Positions 26,506 through 33,576 of a stretch of 64,000 bases of DNA are shown here, one piece after another. The stretch lies in contig NZ_CP156891.1 in NCBI RefSeq assembly GCF_019249795.2, positions 2,330,501 through 2,394,500 on the forward strand, given 5' to 3'. This DNA comes from Segatella copri. Its GTDB lineage: Bacteria > Bacteroidota > Bacteroidia > Bacteroidales > Bacteroidaceae. Position numbers and translations under genes: made by a program. Each line of letters begins with the position of its first letter. Position 1 is the first letter of the stretch. The notes beneath the pieces are model-generated. The model had not been told where the DNA came from. It worked only from the letters and a program-made list of their open reading frames with translations, and did no database searches.

Positions 26506-26537
26506 CAAAGGTAACACAAATGATAGAGGTAGCCAAA
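26506..26537 (-). promoter_or_regulatory. Promoter of GLPGLI copy B
   Basis: TTTG (26537-26534), 20 nt, TACCTTTG (26513-26506) on the minus strand. Predicted start of transcription near 26499, which rules out ATG 26519. Confidence 0.7.
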
Positions 26538-26668
26538 TCGGAATTACATGTCAGTGAGTACAGATATGTTGATAACGAGAGAGTTACGATTATGAAAAAC
26601 TTAAAATACAAGCTTTTTGTAATGCTTCGATAAGTTAATGAAGTAAAGCGAAAAACTTATGGGAGTGC

Positions 26669-28295
26669 TTAGCTGATGATGTCATCGAATGACTCTGCTC
26701 CAGTGTCACTCTTGATTCTCGACTTTCTTACCCTGATATTCGAGAGAGAGTATTGCAGGATTTGCATCACTTCCTCATCGCTCTTGCCGATATGGTAGAG
26801 GATGCAGAAGAGGCTTTGTGATGGATTAGTCGTAGTTCTCCAATCGTTCGCTATACTTCTCGTCTATCACCTTGAAGCTGGCGAGAAGTTGTCGGATGCC
26901 TTGCTTACCTATCTGGCTGATGTTTTGATTTTGTATCGTCATCGAATAATACACCAAGCCTTGGCTGATCTCTGTGAGCTCGGTAATTTGAGCCTTGTAT
27001 TCTTCTATGTCCTTGTCACGGCGTTTCAGTTTGCGAAGCTGGGTGGTGATTTCGTGGTTTAATTGTTCGCATTGCTCCGATAACGAAGAGTTCTCCACAT
27101 CTTTTAACTGGTGCAGTGACCCATGCAAGTTTTTTATAGTTTGGTGAGCCTTTCGGATTCTGGAAATGGAGAGGTAAGTCATCGACAGGAGAATGATGAG
27201 CACGATGATGATTCCTACAAATATATAGGTCTTAACCTTTTCATAGCGATAACGGGTGTTACCACCCTCGTACATCAGTTTTACTTGATTTTCCTTTCCT
27301 GAGTTTTCGTCTTTGGCAAGCAAGGGAGCTTCTTGTCGTAATTCGTGGGCAACACGGTTTGCCATGAGCGTATCTCCTTTTTGTAGGGAGAGGAAATATA
27401 AGGGGAGATAATACTTATATCCTAAAGCAAAGAAATAGGAACCCCATGACTTTAGGCATTCTTGATCTATGCTATAGTTTTCTTTGATATGCTGCGTGGC
27501 GAAGGCATGGGTTTCCTTGCTGTTTCTTGTGAGCAAGCGATAGAAATCGATGTTGTTGTCGTATTTTACCCCGAAATTGTCTTGCGCTTTCTTTGCATAG
27601 CTTATCAAGATGGAATCAGGCACATTGCCCCTGTCCATCAAGGCTTGGAAGTAATGATAGTACATGGGGCCCAAGGTGCTGTCCTTGTTCTCTTTGATTT
27701 GATTGGCAATTTCGAAAGCTTGGTTGGCAAGTTCCTGATCTTGGTTGTTGATGCCACGATAGAGTAGTGCCCAGGCACGGTAGCGGATATTGTTGGTTTG
27801 GCGAGCCTCGTCTTCTAACTCTACGGTGTAAATGTTTTGGTGGGTAATGCGACACAATATGTTGTACATATCCAGCTTCTCCTTTTCTCTCATGTTGCTA
27901 TCGTAGGCGATGGCTTTTGCGAACCATTTGATGGCTTTTGCTGTATCTCGATAGTTGTTGAGTATCGAGGCTCCCTTATAATATAAGGAACGTGCGAGAA
28001 GGGGTTCATCCTTTTCGTTCACGAAGATGTTGATGGCATCGTCTATGTAGTTTTCTTTATAAATGTAACCTTTGAGTTGATACTCTATCTTGGCTGTTAA
28101 GAGCTTATAGTAGCCTTTGTTGTCGTTGCTGTCAGCACGAGAGAGGAATACCTTGGCTTGTGCTGGGTATTCGTCGGCAAGGTCGTCTATCTCAGGGAAA
28201 GATAGGCGATATCCTGAGTCCATGCAACTGGCGAGAATGGCTAGCTGCATGATAGTGAACAGAAATATGATGATTTTCTTGCTTGTATAAATCAT
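26669..28295 (-). pseudogene. TPR/transmembrane/HTH regulator with frameshifted DNA-binding tail
   Basis: The main frame (28295-26826, 489 residues) has a lipoprotein-like signal (ILASC), TPR repeats (about 40-300), a membrane helix (about 357-378), and a cytoplasmic coiled coil, and stops at ERLENYD. Directly beyond, in the +1 frame (26824-26669), lies a coherent 50-residue tail containing LFCILYHIGKSDEEVMQIL and SNIRVRKSRIKSD, which is the C-terminal HTH expected in this Bacteroidota family. Removing one A from the TAA stop rejoins the frames. Either a recent one-base insertion, a sequencing error or a programmed shift. As written, the regulator lacks its DNA-binding end. Confidence 0.75.
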
Positions 28296-28348
28296 ATTGT
28301 TATCGTCAAATTATCAACTTTACATTTGTTGTTTCAGAAATCTTTTTG

Positions 28349-28356
28349 CAAAAGTA
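28349..28356 (-). promoter_or_regulatory. -7 box of the TPR/HTH regulator gene
   Basis: TACTTTTG on the minus strand with CTTG (28380-28377) 20 nt upstream as a weak -33 box; 53 nt before the start. Confidence 0.5.
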
Positions 28357-28387
28357 CAATAAATTGTCGATAAGAACAAGAAAACAA

Positions 28388-28439
28388 GCTTTCTATTTCA
28401 GATTTTTGTAGAAACTCGCAAAAATCTGAAATGGAAAGC
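28388..28439 (-). terminator. 20-bp hairpin terminator after GLPGLI copy C
   Basis: Arms 28388-28407 and 28420-28439 pair over 20 bp with a single G-U, 12-nt loop. On the minus strand it lies 13 nt after the GLPGLI copy C stop and is followed by TTGTTTTC. It also embraces the -33 side of the next gene's promoter. Confidence 0.7.
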
Positions 28440-28452
28440 CTTTGAGATGTCC

Positions 28453-29277
28453 CTATCGCTCGATTGGATTGAAGACACGTTTCCTTGCTTTTGGTTTGAT
28501 AGGTTTTCCATTCTCATCTGTCCACTTTTCATATCTTAGTATCTCGCTTCCATCGTCTCTCTGCTTGATTTTGGTGAGGTCAGACTGGGAAACTTTCTCT
28601 GCCTCTTCGGGCTTGGCGTATTTGAGAGCCTCCTTGCCTTTCAGGTCTTCCAGTCCGATGGCGTTGAGATAGAATTGTTGCTGTGCATCGTAGGCACGGA
28701 GAATGAGACCAGGCAGACCGCAGAGCTTCCAAGGACCTTCTGACACAGGGATATCCTCAGCATACCAAGCTAACCAAGTTCTTCCCTTGAAGTTGGTCTT
28801 GGCGAGTTGGCAAGGATAGCCGATGATGGTTGTGGTGCTGTCTGGGATGAGTTGCCAATCAGGAGTCTCGGCCTTTTCGATGCAGTGATAGGTTCTCAAA
28901 GCCCACGATTCTTGAAATAGGGTCTGACCGTTCTTTGGGTAGTTCTTGAGGAATTCAAAGTCCATGCATTTTACCGGCTCGGCTTTTCTTAGGTCAATGA
29001 CACCGCCTGAAAGTATCATTTGTAAGACTTGCTGCTCCCATTGCTCCTTGGACTGGTTATAGAAGTGAGTGATGTTGCTACCGATGTCGAGTCGCATCTG
29101 TGCCTTGCGATAAATATATGGTATTTGTGTGGTGTCGTTCACCTGTTTTGCATCGTAGGTGATGCGATACTTCACTTGGTCGAGGGTGAGCGTGTCCACG
29201 CCCGATCTCATCTGTGCTTTTGCGGTCAGGCTGCCTAAGGCGAGGATGGCTGCAAGAATCATTAGAATCTTTTTCAT
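28453..29277 (-). CDS. GLPGLI family protein (copy C)
   Basis: A 274-residue exported protein, signal peptide 1-21. Blocks shared with copies A and B: AQMRLDIGSNITHFYNQSK, WQLIPDSTTTIIGYPC, FKGRTWLAWYAEDIP and CGLPGLILRA, with the same Cys pair (CIEKAETPDW and GYPCQLA) and the terminal FNPIER. More divergent in the middle, where DRTKQ becomes NQSKE. Function unknown. It is first in the minus-strand run; I see no clear promoter upstream. Confidence 0.87.
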   Translation of the reverse strand: MKKILMILAAILALGSLTAKAQMRSGVDTLTLDQVKYRITYDAKQVNDTTQIPYIYRKAQMRLDIGSNITHFYNQSKEQWEQQVLQMILSGGVIDLRKAEPVKCMDFEFLKNYPKNGQTLFQESWALRTYHCIEKAETPDWQLIPDSTTTIIGYPCQLAKTNFKGRTWLAWYAEDIPVSEGPWKLCGLPGLILRAYDAQQQFYLNAIGLEDLKGKEALKYAKPEEAEKVSQSDLTKIKQRDDGSEILRYEKWTDENGKPIKPKARKRVFNPIER

Positions 29278-29452
29278 GTTCTCTATTTGTTTTTTGATGC
29301 TTATTTACGGGTAAGACGCAGAAATAGGGAAATGGTAAACAGAATAATGATGGTTTGCAAGATGCCGGTATTCTGCTATTTTGATATTTCGTCAGGAGTA
29401 ATTGTCAAGTAAATAAAGCAAAAAGACTGGATAGAGAAAAGAAAGTATAATC

Positions 29453-29487
29453 AACTCTCATCTTTTTAGAAAGGTGGGAGTTTTTTT
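29453..29487 (+). terminator. Orphan intrinsic terminator upstream of gpmI
   Basis: Twelve to thirteen paired bases (29453-29465 with 29470-29482), loop TTAG, then a seven-T run on the plus strand. No plus-strand gene precedes it; it is 36 nt upstream of the gpmI -7 box and just before its -33 box. It suggests a small transcript between 29278 and 29487. Confidence 0.65.
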
Positions 29488-29499
29488 ATCTTAATTTAT

Positions 29500-29530
29500 T
29501 TTGTCCTTCACCTATTTTGTTGTAACTTTG
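29500..29530 (+). promoter_or_regulatory. Promoter of gpmI
   Basis: TTTG (29500-29503), 19 nt, TAACTTTG (29523-29530), 38 nt before the start. Confidence 0.7.
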
Positions 29531-29567
29531 CACACTGAAATTCGAATTTAAATTATTTTATGTAATT

Positions 29568-31091
29568 ATGGCAAAAAAAGCTCTTTTAATGATTCTCGAC
29601 GGATGGGGAATCGGTAAGCATGATAAGGGTGATGTTATCTTCAAGACTCCAACTCCTTATCTCGATTATTTGACAGCAGTTTCAGCACATTCTACTCTCC
29701 AGACTTGTGGCGAGGACGTTGGTCTTCCTAACGGTCAGATGGGTAATTCTGAGGTTGGTCACCTCAACATCGGTGCTGGTCGTGTGGTATATCAGGACCT
29801 CGTTAAGATCAACAAGGCTTGCGAGAGCGGTGACATCTTGAAGAATCAGGAGATCATCAACGCTTACAGCTATGCTCAGAAGACTGGTAAGAAACTCCAC
29901 TTAATGGGCTTGACTTCTACCGGTGGTGTTCACTCTTCTTTGGATCACCTCTTCAAGTTGATTGAGATTGGTAAGGAATATGGTTTGAAGGAGACATACG
30001 TTCACTGCTTCATGGATGGCCGTGATACAGACCCTAAGAGCGGTAAGGGCTTCATCGAGGAGGTTCAGGCTTGCTGCGACAAGAATGGTGCACACATCGC
30101 AAGCATCGTAGGTCGTTTCTATGCTATGGACCGTGACAAGCGCTGGAACCGTGTAAAGGAAGCATACGACTTGCTCGTTGAGGGTAAGGGTAAGCAGGCT
30201 GACGATATGGTGAAGGCAATGCAGGAGAGCTATGATGAGGACGTAACAGACGAGTTCATCAAGCCAATCAATAACTCTAAGGTTGACGGTACTATCCAGG
30301 AGGGTGATGTTGTTATCTTCATCAACTACCGTAACGACCGTGCCAAGGAGTTGACACAGGTATTGACTCAGCAGGATATGCCAGAGGAAGGCATGCACAC
30401 CATCAAGGACTTGCAGTACTACTGCATGACTCCATACGATGCAAGCTTCCAGGGCGTTCACATCCTCTTCCCTAAGGAGAACGTAATGAATACCCTCGGT
30501 GAGTACTTGAGCGCACAGGGCAAGAAGCAGCTCCACACTGCAGAGACAGAGAAGTATGCTCACGTAACATTCTTCTTTAATGGTGGTCGTGAGACTCCAT
30601 ACGAGGGTGAGGACCGTATCCTGGTTCCTTCTCCAAAGGTGGCTACTTACGACTTGAAGCCAGAGATGAGCGCTTACGAGGTAAAGGATAAGTTGGTGGG
30701 TGCAATCAACACTCAGGAGTACGACTTCATCGTTGTAAACTTCGCTAATGGTGATATGGTAGGTCACACAGGTATCTACAACGCTATCGCTAAGGCTGTT
30801 CACGCTGTTGACAACTGCGTAAAGGACGTTATCGAGGCTGCTAAGGCTAACGATTATGAGGCTATCATCATCGCTGACCACGGTAATGCAGACCACGCTA
30901 TCAACGAGGATGGTACACCAAACACTGCTCACTCTTTGAACCCTGTTCCATTCATCTACGTAACTGACAATAACTCAGCTACCGTTAAGGATGGTCGTTT
31001 GGCAGACGTAGCTCCTTCTATCCTCCATATCATGGGCTTGGAGAAGCCTGCAGATATGACAGGTGAGAACTTGATTTCTGACAACAAGTAA
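29568..31091 (+). CDS. gpmI: 2,3-bisphosphoglycerate-independent phosphoglycerate mutase
   Basis: A 507-residue Mn-dependent glycolytic enzyme interconverting 3- and 2-phosphoglycerate. The alkaline-phosphatase-fold metal sites are visible (DGWGIG at residues 11-16; ADHGNADHA near the C-terminus) and the phospho-serine Ser61 in [14 protein letters not shown]. Length is normal. Codon choice is strongly biased (GGT, GTT, AAC, ATC), as in highly expressed genes, and this bias opens a long shadow frame on the other strand. Followed by the palindromic array and ung. Confidence 0.96.
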   Translation: MAKKALLMILDGWGIGKHDKGDVIFKTPTPYLDYLTAVSAHSTLQTCGEDVGLPNGQMGNSEVGHLNIGAGRVVYQDLVKINKACESGDILKNQEIINAYSYAQKTGKKLHLMGLTSTGGVHSSLDHLFKLIEIGKEYGLKETYVHCFMDGRDTDPKSGKGFIEEVQACCDKNGAHIASIVGRFYAMDRDKRWNRVKEAYDLLVEGKGKQADDMVKAMQESYDEDVTDEFIKPINNSKVDGTIQEGDVVIFINYRNDRAKELTQVLTQQDMPEEGMHTIKDLQYYCMTPYDASFQGVHILFPKENVMNTLGEYLSAQGKKQLHTAETEKYAHVTFFFNGGRETPYEGEDRILVPSPKVATYDLKPEMSAYEVKDKLVGAINTQEYDFIVVNFANGDMVGHTGIYNAIAKAVHAVDNCVKDVIEAAKANDYEAIIIADHGNADHAINEDGTPNTAHSLNPVPFIYVTDNNSATVKDGRLADVAPSILHIMGLEKPADMTGENLISDNK

Positions 31092-31114
31092 AAACGATTT
31101 TATATACCTCAAAA

Positions 31115-31176
31115 AAGTATCCTAAGATACTTGTCCAAGTATCTTAGGATACTTGCGTAAGTATCTTAAGATACTT
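31115..31176. repeat. Three 18-bp palindromes at 22-bp period between gpmI and ung
   Basis: Units AAGTATCCTAAGATACTT (31115-31132), AAGTATCTTAGGATACTT (31137-31154) and AAGTATCTTAAGATACTT (31159-31176), joined by GTCC and GCGT. Unit 2 is the exact reverse complement of unit 1, so the pair folds into an 18-bp hairpin with a 4-nt loop; unit 3 is a perfect palindrome and can compete for unit 2. It starts 23 nt after the gpmI stop and ends 17 nt before the ung start. Confidence 0.9.
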
Positions 31177-31193
31177 TTGAATTTATATTAAGC

Positions 31194-31859
31194 ATGAACG
31201 TAAAGATAGAAGAAAGTTGGAGACAGCATATAGGAGAAGAGTTCGACAAGCAGTATTTTGTTGACCTCACAAACTTCGTGAAAGAGGAATACCTGCGTAC
31301 GCCCTGTTATCCTCCTGGCCGCTTGATTTTCAATGCCTTCAATCTCTGTCCTTTTGATGATGTGAAGGTAGTAATTATCGGACAGGATCCATACCATGAG
31401 CCGGGTCAGGCGATGGGACTGAGTTTCTCTGTGCCGGACGGAATCACTTTCCCACCATCATTGATTAATATATTCAAGGAGATTCAGATGGATCTCGGTA
31501 CTCCGATGCCAGCCACGGGCGATTTAACCCGCTGGGCAAAGCAGGGAGTATTGTTGCTCAACGCCACGTTGACCGTTCGTGCCCATCAGGCTGCGAGCCA
31601 TCAGCGCAAAGGCTGGGAGGAGTTTACCGATGCTGCCATCAAGGCGCTCAGCAAGGATAAGGAGCACCTGGTGTTTATCCTTTGGGGCGGTTATGCCCGG
31701 AGCAAGGCGAAGCTCATCGATACAAGCAAGCATCTGATATTGGAAAGTGTGCATCCATCGCCATTATCTGCCAACCGTGGCGGATGGTTTGGCAATCATC
31801 ATTTCTCCCGCTGCAATGCGTATCTGCAGCAGAACGGAATTACGCCTATCCAATGGTAG
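31194..31859 (+). CDS. ung: Uracil-DNA glycosylase (family 1)
   Basis: A 221-residue base-excision repair enzyme that removes uracil from DNA. Catalytic water-activating Asp65 in GQDPYHEPGQAMGLSFS and the second motif HPSPLSANRGGWFGNHHF with the catalytic His are intact. Length typical. No promoter is seen between the palindromic array and the start, so it may be read from gpmI through the array. Confidence 0.96.
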   Translation: MNVKIEESWRQHIGEEFDKQYFVDLTNFVKEEYLRTPCYPPGRLIFNAFNLCPFDDVKVVIIGQDPYHEPGQAMGLSFSVPDGITFPPSLINIFKEIQMDLGTPMPATGDLTRWAKQGVLLLNATLTVRAHQAASHQRKGWEEFTDAAIKALSKDKEHLVFILWGGYARSKAKLIDTSKHLILESVHPSPLSANRGGWFGNHHFSRCNAYLQQNGITPIQW

Positions 31860-31875
31860 GTACACCTATTAATAT

Positions 31876-31901
31876 ATAGCTATCCACTCATGGGTAGCTA
31901 T
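31876..31901 (+). terminator. Terminator of ung
   Basis: ATAGCTATCC (31876-31885) with GGGTAGCTAT (31892-31901), one G-T pair, 6-nt loop; followed by an imperfect T-rich run (CATTATTTTTAT). Confidence 0.55.
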
Positions 31902-31950
31902 CATTATTTTTATTATACACTCAAAGAAATTTATTCATCTCAAAAACATT

Positions 31951-32586
31951 ATGAAGAAAGACGAACTGCGTATTCTGCAGGTGGGCAACGTGTTGGTTTC
32001 ACCTGATATTATCACCGAAAAATTCTGTTGCGACCTTGATGCCTGCAAGGGCGAGTGCTGCATCGAAGGCGATGCGGGAGCTCCTGTTACCTTGGATGAG
32101 ATTATGGAGATTGAGAATGCGCTGGATGTAGTTTGGGATGATCTCTCAGCTTCTGCCCAGGCTATCATTGATAAGCAGGGCGTGGCTTATACCGATATTG
32201 AAGGCGATTTGGTAACGAGCATCGTGAATGGTAAGGATTGTGTGTTTACCTGCTACCAGGATTTGAAAGACCTGGGCGATGGACATACGATTCCTAACTG
32301 TTGTCTCTGTGCTCTGGAGCGTGCTTATCGCGAAGGAAAGTCGAAGTTCAAGAAGCCTATCTCCTGTGCTTTGTATCCAATCCGTGCCAAGGATTTCGGC
32401 AACGAGGTGTATGGCATCAACTATAACAAGTGGCGCATCTGCAAGGATGCCATCAAGAAGGGTGAGGAGTTGAAGCTTCCGGTTTATAAGTTCCTGGAGG
32501 GTCCGCTTGTAGAGAAGTTCGGCAAGGAATGGTATGATGAGCTTTGCGAAGTGGCAGAACAAGTACTTGCCGAATTGGAAGACTAA
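31951..32586 (+). CDS. DUF3109 family Cys-rich protein
   Basis: A 211-residue cytoplasmic protein of the DUF3109 family. It is rich in cysteine in paired patterns (CCDLDACKGECC at about 27-38, CCLCALE near 116, and single Cys at CALYP and WRICKD), suggesting a bound metal or Fe-S cluster (inference; related to CxxCxxCC zinc/iron-chelating-type proteins). No known reaction. Lies between terminators after ung and ends with its own terminator. Confidence 0.85.
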   Translation: MKKDELRILQVGNVLVSPDIITEKFCCDLDACKGECCIEGDAGAPVTLDEIMEIENALDVVWDDLSASAQAIIDKQGVAYTDIEGDLVTSIVNGKDCVFTCYQDLKDLGDGHTIPNCCLCALERAYREGKSKFKKPISCALYPIRAKDFGNEVYGINYNKWRICKDAIKKGEELKLPVYKFLEGPLVEKFGKEWYDELCEVAEQVLAELED

Positions 32587-32596
32587 ATTCAGTTAG

Positions 32597-32626
32597 AGAC
32601 TTTGGAAGATAATAGTTCCGAAGTCT
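32597..32626 (+). terminator. Terminator of the DUF3109 gene
   Basis: AGACTTTGGAA (32597-32607) with TTCCGAAGTCT (32616-32626), followed by TTTTTTG. Confidence 0.7.
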
Positions 32627-32644
32627 TTTTTGTTTTATAAAAAA

Positions 32645-32684
32645 AGAGATTTCGAAACGCTGTTGAGCTTATTCCGAAATCTCT
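32645..32684 (-). terminator. Terminator overlapping the stop codon of the sugar-binding-like gene
   Basis: AGAGATTTCG (32645-32654) and CGAAATCTCT (32675-32684). On the minus strand the 5' arm lies inside the last codons, the stop codon (32671-32669) falls in the 20-nt loop, and the 3' arm is followed by seven T. Confidence 0.65.
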
Positions 32685-33562
32685 AATCCTTCTATATTTG
32701 TGATATTACTTCTTCTAAAACCTTTATCCCAAGTTATCACGAAATCTTTTTGATGCTCAGCATGGATGCGGTAATAGGCTTGCTCGTCCATTTCGCCACT
32801 GCATACATATTGGTTTCCGTTAATATGAAGTGTTGTTCCTTTGCTGGCATTGCGTATCGTGAGCCTGATGGTTCCGCGGAACGGACGTCCGAAGTCTATA
32901 CGGCATCCCTGATGATCAAATTCCTCCTGGTATGGTTCTAATACCATTTGAAGCTTGTTCTGGGTGAGGTATGGCAGCTGGTCAACAAAGATATAGTTTG
33001 TTGAATCTTTGAAAGCACCTGTCGGATGAACCCATCCTGCAGATTGGTATTCTGCCGATTTCCACTCAGTATTGTATATTCTATTGTCAAAGTGTTCCTT
33101 TTCGTTGTAACTGCAGCCCTTCAGGGGTTTGCACCACCATGTTTCGTCTGCTTTATGATAAAAAGGAACAGAGTCTGTATACCAGCCATGAAGTTCCAGC
33201 GAGAGTTGTTTGCTCTTATTTCTTATTCTTCCTGGTGCATACCAGACCGCGATGATGTTTTCGCCCTTTTTCAGATATCTGGAGATATCTATGGTTTGCA
33301 TCAGAAGGATGCTGTCTCTGGCTCCTTCGTTGAAAATGCTTGGCGTAGCATTTCTTTCGTTGATGTATAGGCGGGTATTTCCTCCACTTGCCATGTTTAT
33401 CTCAGCCTTTAAAGGCTTTTGATTAAGATGATAGATTTTCCTGTATAATATCTCAGAAGAATCATTGGGGAATGGATATGATACCCAATGGGTACCGAAT
33501 TCCTGTGCATAGGAATTCAGCACCCAGAGAGTTGTAAAGATGAGAATTGTAAAATATCTCAT
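32669..33562 (-). CDS. Exported galactose-binding-like protein, no catalytic domain
   Basis: A 297-residue protein with signal peptide 1-19. It resembles the N-terminal jelly-roll regions of GH2/GH78-type exo-glycosidases: WVSYPFPNDSSEILYRKIY, TRLYINERN, ENIIAVWYAPG (accessory beta-sandwich), TEWKSAEYQSAGW, then a second sandwich with FGRPFRGTIRLTIRNAS. No catalytic barrel follows, so it is either a stand-alone sugar-binding protein or the remnant of a larger enzyme. It starts 14 bp after the GH95 gene ends and is probably co-transcribed with it. Confidence 0.65.
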   Translation of the reverse strand: MRYFTILIFTTLWVLNSYAQEFGTHWVSYPFPNDSSEILYRKIYHLNQKPLKAEINMASGGNTRLYINERNATPSIFNEGARDSILLMQTIDISRYLKKGENIIAVWYAPGRIRNKSKQLSLELHGWYTDSVPFYHKADETWWCKPLKGCSYNEKEHFDNRIYNTEWKSAEYQSAGWVHPTGAFKDSTNYIFVDQLPYLTQNKLQMVLEPYQEEFDHQGCRIDFGRPFRGTIRLTIRNASKGTTLHINGNQYVCSGEMDEQAYYRIHAEHQKDFVITWDKGFRRSNITNIEGLEISE

Positions 33563-33576
33563 AGATTATTATTTGT

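Noticed and set aside
26478..26519. A longer N-terminus for GLPGLI copy B
   Set aside because: It would begin upstream of the -7 box and would hide the signal peptide, which begins at ATG 26477.
29901..30932. A 343-codon antisense frame within gpmI
   Set aside because: gpmI is unambiguous and uses strongly biased codons (GTT, GGT, AAC), which leave the opposite strand free of stops. The translation is Val/Leu/Ser-rich with no motif.
31115..31176. A CRISPR array or transposon end
   Set aside because: Spacers are only 4 nt and units are palindromic; no transposase or target duplication is visible.
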